The notes below the pieces were generated by a model. That model made no database searches. It had not been told where the DNA came from and saw only the letters and a list, made by a program, of their open reading frames with translations. From assembly GCF_900105055.1 (NCBI RefSeq), contig NZ_FNTA01000004.1:1798001-1862000 (forward strand): a stretch of 64,000 nucleotides of DNA, in the 5' to 3' direction. Origin of the DNA: Amycolatopsis lurida (GTDB lineage Bacteria > Actinomycetota > Actinomycetes > Mycobacteriales > Pseudonocardiaceae). The first letter of the stretch is position 1. Each line of letters starts with the position of its first letter. Below, piece after piece: positions 9,857-18,904 of this stretch. The translations under genes were made by a program, and so were the position numbers.

Positions 9857-11353
9857 TCAGCTGTTGCGCGGGAACCCGAGGTTCACCCCGCCCTGCGAGG
9901 GGTCCGGCCACCGCGAGGTGACGACCTTCGTCCGCGTGAAGAAGTGGAACCCCTCCGGCCCGTACGCGTGGCTGTCGCCGAACAGCGAGTCCTTCCACCC
10001 GCCGAACGAGTAGTAGCCGACCGGCACCGGGATCGGCACGTTCACGCCGACCATCCCGACCTCGACCTCGTTCTGGAACCGCCGCGCAGCGCGTCCGTCG
10101 TTGGTGAAGATCGCGGTGCCGTTGCCGTAGGGGTTGCCGTTGATCAGCTCCAGCGCCGCGTCGTATCCGTCGGCCCGCGCGACCGCCAGCACCGGCCCGA
10201 AGATCTCGTCGGTGTAGATCGACATCTCGGGCGTGACGTGGTCGAACAGTGTCGGGCCGAGCCAGAACCCGCCGTCCTCGCCGTCGACCTCGACGCCGCG
10301 GCCGTCGACGACGAGCCGGGCGCCCGCGTCGACCCCCGCCCCGACGTAGGACTCGACGCGTTCGTGGTGGGCGGCGGTGACGAGCGGCCCCATCTCCGAA
10401 GTGGGCCGCATGCCGTCGCCGACGCGCAGCCGCTTGATCCGCTCGGCGATCTTCGCGACCAGTTCGTCGCCGACCGGATCGACCGCGACCACGACCGACA
10501 CCGCCATGCACCGCTCCCCCGCCGAGCCGAAGCCCGCCGAGACGGCCGCGTCGGCGGCGAGGTCGAGGTCCGCGTCCGGGAGCACGACCATGTGGTTCTT
10601 CGCGCCGCCGAGCGCCTGCACGCGTTTCCCGTGCCTGGTCCCGGTTTCGTAGACGTACTTCGCGATCGGCGTCGAGCCGACGAACGAGATCGCCTTGACG
10701 TCGCGGTGCTCCAGCAGCCCGTCGACGGCCACCTTGTCGCCGTGCAGGACGTTGAGGACGCCGTCGGGCAGGCCTGCCTCGGCGAACAGTTCCGCGATGA
10801 ACACGGCCGCGGACGGATCCTTCTCGCTCGGCTTGAGCACGACGGTGTTGCCGCAGGCGAGCGCGTTCGGGACGAACCACAGCGGGACCATCGCCGGGAA
10901 GTTGAACGGCGAGATCACGCCGACCACGCCCAGCGGCTGCGAGATCGAGTAGACGTCGACACCGGTGGAGGCGTTCTCGCTGAACCCGCCCTTGAGCAGC
11001 TGCGCGGCGCCGCAGGCGTACTCGACGTTCTCGATCGCGCGCGCGATCTCTCCCGCCGCGTCGGATTCGACCTTGCCGTGTTCGCTCGTGACGATCTTCG
11101 CCAGCTCGTGACGCCGCGCCGAAAGCAGCTCACGGAAGGCGAACAGCACCCGCGTCCGCCCGGCCAGCGACGTCCCGCGCCAGCCCGGCAGCGCCCGGGA
11201 CGCGGCCGCGACGGCGGCGTCGACGTCGTCCTGCGCGGCGAAGGCGACCTTCGCCCGCACCCGGCCGGTGGCCGGATCGAACACGTCCCCGGATCGGTCG
11301 CTCACGCCTTCGCACGGTTTGCCGTCTATCCAATGGGTGATGCGGTCGGTCAC
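9857..11353 (-). CDS. mmsA: Methylmalonate/malonate-semialdehyde dehydrogenase (CoA-acylating)
   Basis: 498 residues. The catalytic Cys is in GSAGERCMA. LGGAKNHMVVLPDAD marks the MMSDH branch, in which the usual general-base glutamate of aldehyde dehydrogenases is replaced by Asn. The enzyme turns (methyl)malonate semialdehyde plus CoA and NAD+ into acetyl- or propionyl-CoA. It is divergent from a PucR-type regulator, and with the pyrimidine genes at 17.3-22.1 kb it would complete beta-alanine breakdown. Valine and inositol catabolism are alternative contexts, but no genes for them are nearby. Confidence 0.9.
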   Translation of the reverse strand: MTDRITHWIDGKPCEGVSDRSGDVFDPATGRVRAKVAFAAQDDVDAAVAAASRALPGWRGTSLAGRTRVLFAFRELLSARRHELAKIVTSEHGKVESDAAGEIARAIENVEYACGAAQLLKGGFSENASTGVDVYSISQPLGVVGVISPFNFPAMVPLWFVPNALACGNTVVLKPSEKDPSAAVFIAELFAEAGLPDGVLNVLHGDKVAVDGLLEHRDVKAISFVGSTPIAKYVYETGTRHGKRVQALGGAKNHMVVLPDADLDLAADAAVSAGFGSAGERCMAVSVVVAVDPVGDELVAKIAERIKRLRVGDGMRPTSEMGPLVTAAHHERVESYVGAGVDAGARLVVDGRGVEVDGEDGGFWLGPTLFDHVTPEMSIYTDEIFGPVLAVARADGYDAALELINGNPYGNGTAIFTNDGRAARRFQNEVEVGMVGVNVPIPVPVGYYSFGGWKDSLFGDSHAYGPEGFHFFTRTKVVTSRWPDPSQGGVNLGFPRNS

Positions 11354-11431
11354 GGGTTCCGCCCTCCTGATCGCCGGTGCTGCTCCCGGTCGAGTCTGGG
11401 CGCGTGCGCCACACCGACGCCATCGGCAACG

Positions 11432-11464
11432 TGTACGGACTCCCGGCCCCGGCCGTACAGTCTG
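11432..11464. promoter_or_regulatory. Putative PucR operator between mmsA and pucR
   Basis: TGTACGG (11432-11438) and CCGTACA (11453-11459) form a perfect inverted repeat with centres 21 bp apart, two helical turns. The right arm runs into ACAGTCTG (11457-11464), which occurs twice more upstream of the NCS1 permease. The site lies 33-65 bp before the pucR ATG. Binding by PucR is inferred. Confidence 0.4.
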
Positions 11465-11496
11465 TCTCCAGCGTTGCCGAACCGGGTGGGAGGCCG

Positions 11497-13119
11497 ATGT
11501 ACCCGACCGTCGCCGAAGTGCTCGCGCTGCCGGTGCTGCGTCAGGGCAGGCCCCATGTGGTGGCGGGGGCGGCGGGGCTGGACGCGCCGGTCCGCTGGGC
11601 GCACGTCGCCGAAGTCGCGGACATCGCCCCGTTGCTGCGGGGCGGGGAACTCGTGCTCACCACCGGGGTCGCGCTGCCCGACGACGGCGCCGCGCTCGCC
11701 AGGTACGTCGCCGATCTGGCCGGTGTCGGAGTCGCGGGGATCGTCGTCGAACTGGTCCGGCATTGGAGCGAGAAGCTGCCGCCCGCGCTGGTCGACGCCG
11801 CCGACCGGCACGGTGTCCCGCTGATCACCCTTTCCCGCGAGACGCGCTTCGTGTCGGTCACGGAGGCGGTGAACGGGCTGATCGTCGATGCCCAGGTCGA
11901 CGAACTCCGCGCGGCGGAGCGGGTCCACGAGACCTTCACCGCGCTGACGGTCGCCGGCGCCGAACCCGGCGACATCCTGCGCGAGGTCGCGAGGCTCACC
12001 GAACATCCCGTCGTACTGGAGACGCTGTCGCACGAGGTCCTCGCCTACGACACGGCGGGGACCGACCCCGGCGAACTGCTGCCCGGCTGGCCGTCCCGGT
12101 CGCGGCCGGTACAGGTCGGCGAGCGGACCGGCTACCACCCGGGCGCGGGCTGGCTGATCACCGTGGTCGGCGCGCGCGGGCACGACTGGGGGCGGCTGGT
12201 CGTCGTCTGCGGGGATCCGCCGCCGCACCGGCACGTCGTGGTCGCCGAACGCGCGGCGTCCGCGCTCGCGGTGCACCGGCTGGTCGCCAAGGACACCGAC
12301 TCCCTCGAACGCCAGGCACACCGCGCGATCCTGACCGAACTGCTGGCGAACCCGGTGCCGCCCGCCGAGCTGACCGCGCGGGCCTCGGCGCTGGGTGTCC
12401 CGCTGACGGGACGGCTGCTCGTCGGGGTCTCCGTGCGGCCACGGATCACCGTGACCGCCAAAACCGCGCAGTCGACTCCGGTGCTGCTGCGGGAACTCGC
12501 CGAGGCGACCGTGCTCGCCGCCCGGCACGCCAAGGTGTCCGCGCTGGTGGCCACCGACGACACCCAGGTGCGCGCGCTGATCGCGCTGTCGCCCGAGGCC
12601 GGGGTCGACGCGGTACTGAAGCGGCTGGCGAACGACGTCCACGAGGCCCGCGCCGGGGCGCCCGCCGTGGTCGCGGTCGGGACCACGGGCGGCGGGCCCG
12701 CCGACGCGCGCCGGACGCTCGTCGAAGCCGCGCAGGTCGCCGCCGCGGCGCTCACCGAGAACGTCGACCGGGTGGTCCACCGGCTCGACGACGTCCGGTT
12801 GCGCGGACTGCTGCATCTGCTGGCGGGCGACGAACGGATCACCGCGTTCGCCGCGCGGGAGCTCGGCCCGCTCCTGAACCGGGACGCCGCACAGGGCAGC
12901 AGACTCGTCCAGGCGTTGAGGCATTACTGCGAGCACGGTGGCAACAAGTCCGCGGCGGCCGCCGCCGCGCACACCTCCCGCACCGCCTACTACCAGCAGC
13001 TGGCCAGGATCGAGCAGGTCCTCGGGGTACGGCTCGAAGATCCGGAGTCGATGCTCTCGCTTTATGTCGCTTTGCTCGCGCACGACATTCGAAAAGCCGA
13101 CGACCACACGTCCGAGTGA
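11497..13119 (+). CDS. PucR-family transcriptional regulator
   Basis: 540 residues. An N-terminal PucR domain of about 120 residues (VAEVLALPVL...GGELVLTTG) is followed by a GGDEF-like middle region and the C-terminal helix-turn-helix (LRHYCEHGGNKSAAAAAAHTSRTAYYQQL). Such regulators control purine, pyrimidine or hydantoin catabolism in actinobacteria. The ATG at 11497 has a GGTGGGAGG ribosome site; an ATG 120 bases upstream would add a tail with no domain. It is divergent from mmsA and 4 kb from the pyrimidine operon, its likely target. The effector is unknown. Confidence 0.88.
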   Translation: MYPTVAEVLALPVLRQGRPHVVAGAAGLDAPVRWAHVAEVADIAPLLRGGELVLTTGVALPDDGAALARYVADLAGVGVAGIVVELVRHWSEKLPPALVDAADRHGVPLITLSRETRFVSVTEAVNGLIVDAQVDELRAAERVHETFTALTVAGAEPGDILREVARLTEHPVVLETLSHEVLAYDTAGTDPGELLPGWPSRSRPVQVGERTGYHPGAGWLITVVGARGHDWGRLVVVCGDPPPHRHVVVAERAASALAVHRLVAKDTDSLERQAHRAILTELLANPVPPAELTARASALGVPLTGRLLVGVSVRPRITVTAKTAQSTPVLLRELAEATVLAARHAKVSALVATDDTQVRALIALSPEAGVDAVLKRLANDVHEARAGAPAVVAVGTTGGGPADARRTLVEAAQVAAAALTENVDRVVHRLDDVRLRGLLHLLAGDERITAFAARELGPLLNRDAAQGSRLVQALRHYCEHGGNKSAAAAAAHTSRTAYYQQLARIEQVLGVRLEDPESMLSLYVALLAHDIRKADDHTSE

Positions 13120-13178
13120 GCAAATATCACCCGAGCGTGGAACACAGTGACCGGGTCACGTCAGCCGATAGGGTTGAT

Positions 13179-13544
13179 ATGGCTTTCTTCGAACCGATCA
13201 GCGCCTGCGTACTCGCGCTGGCCTGTATGGCACCGGCGCACCCCGCCGAATCCACGTTGCAGCTGACCAGCCACGACACCAGGGGCCGGGTCGGCACCGT
13301 CTCGCTCACCTGCGGACCCACCGGGGGCTCCCACCCCGGGCGCGGGAACGCCTGCGCCAAACTGTCCGAAGTGGACGGAGAGTTCGACCGGCTCCGCCCG
13401 GAACCGCGGGCTTGCACCCTCGAGTACGCCCCGGTGGACGTCTCCGCGGTCGGCAAATGGCGCGGTGAACCGGTCACCTACCGCACCTCGTACGCCAACC
13501 GCTGCGTCGCCGACGCCGAGTCGGCAGGCGTCTTCACCTTCTGA
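13179..13544 (+). CDS. Subtilisin-inhibitor-like (SSI) protease inhibitor
   Basis: 121 residues. The SSI fold is shown by CGPTGGSHPGRGNAC, the Y-A-P-V and VGKWRGEPVTY stretches and the closing VFTF. Four cysteines (45, 59, 79, 109) fit the two conserved disulfides. Aligned on CPMVYDPV of the Streptomyces inhibitor, the reactive site would be Leu81-Glu82, suggesting a subtilisin/chymotrypsin-like target. A hydrophobic N-terminus of about 23 residues looks like a signal peptide but has no positive n-region. Streptomyces SSI proteins inhibit secreted serine proteases. Confidence 0.85.
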   Translation: MAFFEPISACVLALACMAPAHPAESTLQLTSHDTRGRVGTVSLTCGPTGGSHPGRGNACAKLSEVDGEFDRLRPEPRACTLEYAPVDVSAVGKWRGEPVTYRTSYANRCVADAESAGVFTF

Positions 13545-13653
13545 CCACGCCCAGCCGACACCGTCACGCGGTCGCCCCGAACCGTTGGCACGAAAGACTT
13601 CACCCTCTGCCCGCCGGGCCTCCCCCTCGGTGGCCCGGCGGCGCCGTTCACCG

Positions 13654-13695
13654 CGGCCTTGATCGCCCTCACCCCCACGAGGGCGATCAAGGCCG
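13654..13695. terminator. Bidirectional hairpin between SSI and DUF4173 genes
   Basis: Perfect 17-bp arms at 13654-13670 and 13679-13695 flank an 8-base loop (ACCCCCAC). The hairpin lies between two convergent genes and lacks a U-tract, which is common for high-GC actinobacterial terminators. Confidence 0.65.
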
Positions 13696-13707
13696 TGGTG
13701 TCACGAC

Positions 13708-15261
13708 TCAAGAACGGGGCAGGTACCGGCACCCGATCCCGTCCTTCGCGGCAACGGGGGTCTGACGCGCGAGGGACCGGCTCAGGTTCCATTCGCGCCA
13801 ATCATCTTCCGAAATTCCCGTCACGACCGGTCTGAGCACGCAGGACCGCAGCGGCTCCGGAAGCCGGTCGGCCGAGGGCACGACGTCGGCGGAAAACCTT
13901 GAGAGGTAACCGGTGTCGAGCGTCTTGCCGTGTGCGAGCCGGTCGATGTTGCGGTCGGCGATGAACCGTTCCGGATCGAGGACGGCCAGCCCGAGCAGCG
14001 CCGCGACGGCGGCTCCGATGGCCGCGCGCGGCAGCCAGGCCGACCGCAGCGGGATCAGGGATACCAGCACCAGCACGAAGATCAGGCCGATCCAGAGTTC
14101 GCAGACCTCGACCAGCAGCCGCAGCACGGTGAACCCGTACGCCTGCTGATATGTCCACATGCGACTCAACGCCGACGCGACCAGCACCAGGCTGAGCACG
14201 CTCAACGCGCCGAGCAGCCCGCGCTGCCAGGCGCGGTCGGCCGCCGACGACTTCGGTGCCCACCGCAGCGCGGCGGCGACCAGCAGCAGGGTCAGCACGG
14301 TGATGGCGGAGAGCTGCCAGAACCCGCTCCTGGCGTATTCGGCCGCGGTCAGGCCGCTCGTGGCCAGGACATATTCGGTGCCGCCGAACAACACGACCAG
14401 GCGGACCACGACGAAACTGGTGAACAGCGCCACCAGCACCCCCAGCGGCAACGTCCATTCGAGCCGGTGCGCCAGGCGTTTGCGCGGCGCGTCGTCGTCC
14501 GCCGGCAGCGGAGGCGCCGCCAGCAGGTAACACGCCCCGGTCACGGCGACCGCGGCCACGGCGAAGAAGAATCCCCAGCGCACGAACGTTCCCGGGCTCA
14601 ATTCGGGGATCACCGCGTCGACGACGTTCGCGAACGCGGCGTCCGCGCCGCGCAGCAGCGGCACGAACACCAGCAGCAGCAAGGCGCTGGTCAGCACCGG
14701 CACCAGGAACCTCGGCTTCGCGCGGCCTTCCTGTTTCTTGCCGAGCTTCACGAGCCCGCGCCCGATCCACGGGAGCGAAAGCAGCGCTTCGATCGGGACC
14801 GCGAAGACGTCGTAGATGATCGTGTTCATCGTGCGTTTCCCGACCACGGCGAGGGATCCGGCGACGAGGGCGGCCAGCACGCACAACACGTTCAGCCACA
14901 CCGACGCCCGGAACATGCCGACCGCGAGCAGCCCCAGCGCGGCCGCCGCCCAGACCGCGTTGACCAGACGGAAATGCGGTTCGGCGTCGCCGCGGGCGCG
15001 TTTGTCGGCGAAGTAGACGGCCACCGCGAAGGCGAGCCCGGCCACGAACCAGCCGGCTCCGGGCTCGTCCGGCATGGCGAAGGCGGCGATCAGCCCGGCC
15101 GCGACGGCCGCGGGCAAGACGGAGCCGGGCAACGGGACGATCGCCGACTTGGGCGGCACGCGGGGCCGCATCAGCACCGGGAGCGGGGGCGCGGCCGGCA
15201 ACGTGGTGGTCGCCGACGGGGGCGACGCGTGCGCCTGCCGGTCTTCTCGGTCTTCGCTCAT
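13708..15261 (-). CDS. DUF4153/DUF4173 multispanning membrane protein
   Basis: 517 residues with about 12 predicted membrane helices, a proline-rich cytoplasmic N-terminus (1-45) and a C-terminal soluble tail of about 110 residues after the last helix. The pattern YLLAAPPLPADDDAPRKR...RLEWTLPLG and the conserved E-Y-A-R-S-G-F-W-Q-L segment match the DUF4173 family. No biochemical function is known. It lies downstream of the two-component genes on the same strand across a repeat-bearing 118-bp gap, so co-transcription is uncertain. Confidence 0.75.
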   Translation of the reverse strand: MSEDREDRQAHASPPSATTTLPAAPPLPVLMRPRVPPKSAIVPLPGSVLPAAVAAGLIAAFAMPDEPGAGWFVAGLAFAVAVYFADKRARGDAEPHFRLVNAVWAAAALGLLAVGMFRASVWLNVLCVLAALVAGSLAVVGKRTMNTIIYDVFAVPIEALLSLPWIGRGLVKLGKKQEGRAKPRFLVPVLTSALLLLVFVPLLRGADAAFANVVDAVIPELSPGTFVRWGFFFAVAAVAVTGACYLLAAPPLPADDDAPRKRLAHRLEWTLPLGVLVALFTSFVVVRLVVLFGGTEYVLATSGLTAAEYARSGFWQLSAITVLTLLLVAAALRWAPKSSAADRAWQRGLLGALSVLSLVLVASALSRMWTYQQAYGFTVLRLLVEVCELWIGLIFVLVLVSLIPLRSAWLPRAAIGAAVAALLGLAVLDPERFIADRNIDRLAHGKTLDTGYLSRFSADVVPSADRLPEPLRSCVLRPVVTGISEDDWREWNLSRSLARQTPVAAKDGIGCRYLPRS

Positions 15262-15300
15262 CTAATCCTCCAGTTTGCGAAAGCACATATCGAGGTGCGA

Positions 15301-15385
15301 GGAGGGCTGAAGGGCCCCTTCACCTCATCTCATGCGGTGAAGGACGCTTTCGCCCCATCACATGCGGGGAAAGTCCCCTTCAGCC
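15301..15385. repeat. GAAGG/CATGCGG repeat cluster
   Basis: The segment holds alternating copies of two short words in both orientations: GAAGGGCCCCTTCA, CATGCGGTGAAGGACGCTTTC-like and CATGCGGGGAAAGTCCCCTT units. It can fold into several overlapping hairpins and probably separates the histidine kinase stop (15380) from the DUF4173 gene. It resembles the other GAAGG-rich intergenic palindromes of this window. Confidence 0.5.
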
Positions 15386-16411
15386 ATACGGAACGGGGAT
15401 CACGACGCGGATGACACAGCCCGGCCGCTGGTCGGGGGTGACCACGGCGATGCTGCCGTCGTGGAGGTCGACCACCCACCGCGCGATCGCGAGACCGAGA
15501 CCGGTGCCCCCGCCGCCCGCCCGCTCGCCGCGGGTGAACCGCTCGAACACGCTGTCCCGCTCACCCGGCGGGATCCCGGGGCCTTCGTCTTCGACCTCGA
15601 TGACGACGTCGGCCTCGCGGGCCTCCGCCCGCACCCGGACCTCTCCCCCCGCCGGGCCGTGCCGGACGGCGTTGTCGAGCAGGTTGACCACGACCTGGTA
15701 GAGCCGCCCGCGGTCGGCGACGGCCGTCGCGCCGGGCGGTTGGACATCGACGGAGAAACGCACTCCGCGGCCGGTGGCCCCCGCTTCGGTGGCGACCTCC
15801 TCCAGCAGCAGTTCGAGATCGAACTCCTCCAGCTGCAACGGGAACGCGCCCGCGTCGATCCGCGAGAGATCCAGAAGTTCCGAAACAAGCCTGCCGAGCC
15901 GTTCGGTCTGCTGCAGCGCGGTCTTCAACGTCGCCGGATCGGGTTCGGCGACGCCGTCGACGAGGTTCTCCAGCACCCCGTTCAGCGCGGTGATCGGCGT
16001 GCGGAGTTCGTGGGAGACGTTCGCGATCAGCTCGCGGCGGCGCTGATCCGAGGCATCGAGGTCGGCGGCCATCTGGTTGAAGGCGTGCGAAAGCTCCCCG
16101 ACCTCGTCGCGGGCGGTCGCCCGGACCCGCCGGGTGTAGTCGCCCTTGGCCATCGCGCGGGCGGCGGCGGTCATCTCGCGCAGCGGCCTGGTCATCCCGT
16201 GCGCCAGGATCTGCGAGGTGACCACGGCGAGCACCATCGCGGCGATCGTGGTCCGCGGCGGCAGCCAGCCGATCTGCCAGTTGAAGAAGGCGAACGCGAT
16301 ACCGCCCGAGGACACCAGGAGGATCGCGAGCTTGAGCTTGATGGAACGGACCGCGTCGAGCGGTCTCGGGAGCGCGTCGACGACGCGGCCGAGCAGCGGG
16401 CGCAGCTTCAC
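15380..16411 (-). CDS. Sensor histidine kinase (HAMP-HisKA-HATPase)
   Basis: 343 residues. Two membrane helices at about 26-44 and 55-72 are separated by a loop of only about ten residues, so there is no sizeable external sensor. A HAMP domain (about 75-125), HisKA with His134 in ANVSHELRTP, and HATPase motifs (LDNAVRHG, DEGPGIPP, GTGLGLAI) follow. The GTG start overlaps the regulator stop by four bases (GTGA). With so short a loop it likely senses within the membrane, as in cell-envelope stress sensors. Confidence 0.88.
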   Translation of the reverse strand: MKLRPLLGRVVDALPRPLDAVRSIKLKLAILLVSSGGIAFAFFNWQIGWLPPRTTIAAMVLAVVTSQILAHGMTRPLREMTAAARAMAKGDYTRRVRATARDEVGELSHAFNQMAADLDASDQRRRELIANVSHELRTPITALNGVLENLVDGVAEPDPATLKTALQQTERLGRLVSELLDLSRIDAGAFPLQLEEFDLELLLEEVATEAGATGRGVRFSVDVQPPGATAVADRGRLYQVVVNLLDNAVRHGPAGGEVRVRAEAREADVVIEVEDEGPGIPPGERDSVFERFTRGERAGGGGTGLGLAIARWVVDLHDGSIAVVTPDQRPGCVIRVVIPVPYG

Positions 16412-17112
16412 GATCCCACCTCCAGGGCGTAGCCGACGCCGTGCACGGTGCGGATGAGGTCCGCGCCCAGTTTGCGGCGCAGCGCCTTGATGTGGCTGTC
16501 GACCGCGCGGGTGCCCGAGCCGGTGCCCGCGACGTCCCAGTCCCAGACCTCACTGAGCAGGCGTTCTCTCGGCTGCACCGCCCTCGGGCGCTTGGCGAAG
16601 TGGACGAGGAGGTCGAACTCGATCGGCGTCAGCTGGGCCTGGTTGCCCGCGCGCGTGACGCGCCGCTGGTCGACGTCGATTTCGAGGTCACCGAGGACGA
16701 TCTTCGTGCCGGCGTCGCTCACGTCGGTCCTGGCCGCTCGTTCGACGCGGCGCAACAGCGCGTGCACCCGTGCCGAGAGCACCCGCATGGAGAACGGCTT
16801 GGTGAGGTAGTCGTCCGCGCCGACGCCGAGACCGATCAGCATGTCCGTCTCGTCCGACCGGGCGGTCAGCATCAGCACCGGGACCGGGCGGCGGGCCTGG
16901 ATCCGGCGGCAGACCTCGAGCCCGTCGAACCCCGGCAGCATCACGTCGAGCACCACCAGATCCGGTTCGCGCTCGGCGTCGGTCTCGACGCCGGACGGGC
17001 CGTCGTGCGCCAGGTCCACGGTGAATCCCTCGGCCCGCAGCCGCGCGGCGATGCTTTCGGCGATGGTCGCGTCGTCCTCGACGACCAGCACCCGGCGTCC
17101 TCCCAGTTCCAT
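16408..17112 (-). CDS. OmpR/PhoB-family response regulator
   Basis: 234 residues. Receiver domain with the acidic pair (EDD), phospho-acceptor Asp in DLVVLDVMLPG and Lys in YLTKPFS, then a winged-helix DNA-binding domain (LTPIEFDLLVHFAKRP...RLLSEVWDWD, VDSHIKALRRKLG). The ATG at 17112 is preferred since the receiver begins within seven residues; a GTG at 17130 would add six residues, and neither has a good ribosome site. It is coupled to the kinase downstream. Targets are unknown; DUF4173 could be one. Confidence 0.87.
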   Translation of the reverse strand: MELGGRRVLVVEDDATIAESIAARLRAEGFTVDLAHDGPSGVETDAEREPDLVVLDVMLPGFDGLEVCRRIQARRPVPVLMLTARSDETDMLIGLGVGADDYLTKPFSMRVLSARVHALLRRVERAARTDVSDAGTKIVLGDLEIDVDQRRVTRAGNQAQLTPIEFDLLVHFAKRPRAVQPRERLLSEVWDWDVAGTGSGTRAVDSHIKALRRKLGADLIRTVHGVGYALEVGS

Positions 17113-17253
17113 GGGGATGACTGTAAGCACCGGCCGTGGAGACCATCCGGGTGCGCTGTGGAGATCCTGTGGAGATGTTTCGGCCGGTTTGCCGGATTAC
17201 TACGTCCGTGTGTGTGACGCAGGTCATGCACCAGGAGCCCGCGAATGCAATCG

Positions 17254-17293
17254 ACAGTCTGCGCTCCGACGCCCTCAACAGTGAACAGTCTGC
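17254..17293. promoter_or_regulatory. Direct repeats ACAGTCTGC before the permease operon
   Basis: ACAGTCTGC occurs at 17254-17262 and again at 17285-17293, 31 bp apart, about three helical turns. The core ACAGTCTG is also found at 11457-11464 before pucR. Position 40-79 bp before the permease ATG suits an activator site. Binding by PucR is inferred. Confidence 0.4.
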
Positions 17294-17332
17294 CAGTCCC
17301 ACCCGCGCGGCGCGGGCGAGCACGATTCCGCA

Positions 17333-18904
17333 ATGGAGCCGACGGCACGCGGTACGCAGCACGTGCATCCTGATGGCCGGGTGGAACTCGGCGAGGTCGA
17401 GTCCTTGAAGGACAGCCGCTTCTACAACGAAGAACTCGCCCCGGTCCCGGTCGAAAAGCGGACCTGGACCACGTACACCTACTTCGCGCTGTGGATGGGC
17501 ATGGCGCACAACATCCCCTCCTACGCGCTCGCGGCGTCACTGATCGCGCTCGGGATGAACTGGGTCCAGGCACTGCTCACGATCACCATCGGCAACCTGA
17601 TCGTGCTGATCCCGATGCTGCTCAACAGCCACGCCGGGACGAAGTACGGAATCCCCTTCCCGGTGTTCGCCCGCGCCTTCTTCGGGATGCGCGGCGCGAA
17701 CCTGGCGGCGCTGCTGCGGGCGTTCATCGCGTGCGGCTGGTTCGGCATCCAGACCTGGGTCGGCGGCGAGGCGATCTACATCATCGTCGGGCGGCTGGCC
17801 GGATCCGGCTGGAAGAACTCCACCGTCGTCCTCGGCCAGCACTGGACGCTGTGGTTGTCGTTCGGGGTGTTCTGGGTGATCCAGATGCTCATCATCTGGC
17901 GCGGGATGGAGGCGGTCCGGAAGTTCGAGAACTGGACGGCGCCGCTGGTCTCGGTCGGCTTCCTGATCCTGCTGGGCTACGTGCTGATCAAGGCGGGCGG
18001 CCTCGGCCCGATCTTGGCCGAACCCGGGAAACTCGGCTGGGGGCCGGACTTCTGGAAGGTGTTCGCCCCGGCGCTGATGGCGATGATCGCGTTCTGGTCG
18101 ACGCTTTCGCTGAACATGCCGGACTTCACCCGGTTCGGCGGCAGCCAGGGCAAACAGGTCCGCGGCCAGATCCTCGGCCTGCCGACCACGATGACGTTCA
18201 TCGCGATCGTGGCCATCCTGACCACCTCGGGCGGCAGTGTCCTCTACGGCGAGCAGATCTGGGACCCGGCGAAACTGGCCGACCGGTTCGACTCCCCGGT
18301 CGTCGTGGTGGTCGCGCTGATCGCGCTGGTGCTGGCGACCGTGTCGGCGAACCTCGCGGCGAACGTGGTCAGCCCGTCCTACGACTTCTCCAACGCGTTC
18401 CCGAAGAAGATCACCTTCGCCGTCGGCGGGCTGATCACCGGCATCATCGGCATCCTCATCCAGCCGTGGCGGCTCTACTCCGATCCGAACATCTACATCT
18501 TCGCGTGGCTCGGCTTCTACGGCGGCTTGCTCGGCGCGGTCGCCGGGGTGCTCGTCGCCGGCTACTGGGTGATCAACCGCACGCGCCTCAGCCTGCGGGA
18601 TCTCTACACCGAACGCGGCATCTACTGGTTCAACGGCGGCTGGAACTGGCGGGCGCTGGTCGCGACGCTGGTCGGTGCCGTCCTCGCGGTCGGCGGCGCG
18701 TACGGCGGGCCGTTCCCCGCCGACGGGCTGATCCCGCTGCTGAAACCGCTCTACGACTACAACTGGGTCGTCGGCCTGGCGGGCGCTTTCGTCGTCTACC
18801 TGCTGCTGTCCCTGCCCGAACGCAAGCGCACCACCGAAATCGAGGAGGATGCAAGTGAGCGACGTGGTCCGAGCCGGATTGATCCAGCAGCGGTGGACGG
18901 GTGA
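17333..18904 (+). CDS. NCS1-family permease (uracil/hydantoin/allantoin type)
   Basis: 523 residues with about 12 membrane helices. The helix 1 region (LWMGMAHNIPSYALAASLIALGM) and the unwound-helix motifs FARAFFGMRGAN and WSTLSLNMPDFTRF match NCS1 proton or sodium symporters such as Mhp1. It imports a pyrimidine, hydantoin or allantoin; linkage to dihydropyrimidinase favours uracil, dihydropyrimidine or hydantoin. Its 3' end overlaps the next gene by 50 bp, which implies coupled translation. Divergent from the response regulator. Confidence 0.88.
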   Translation: MEPTARGTQHVHPDGRVELGEVESLKDSRFYNEELAPVPVEKRTWTTYTYFALWMGMAHNIPSYALAASLIALGMNWVQALLTITIGNLIVLIPMLLNSHAGTKYGIPFPVFARAFFGMRGANLAALLRAFIACGWFGIQTWVGGEAIYIIVGRLAGSGWKNSTVVLGQHWTLWLSFGVFWVIQMLIIWRGMEAVRKFENWTAPLVSVGFLILLGYVLIKAGGLGPILAEPGKLGWGPDFWKVFAPALMAMIAFWSTLSLNMPDFTRFGGSQGKQVRGQILGLPTTMTFIAIVAILTTSGGSVLYGEQIWDPAKLADRFDSPVVVVVALIALVLATVSANLAANVVSPSYDFSNAFPKKITFAVGGLITGIIGILIQPWRLYSDPNIYIFAWLGFYGGLLGAVAGVLVAGYWVINRTRLSLRDLYTERGIYWFNGGWNWRALVATLVGAVLAVGGAYGGPFPADGLIPLLKPLYDYNWVVGLAGAFVVYLLLSLPERKRTTEIEEDASERRGPSRIDPAAVDG

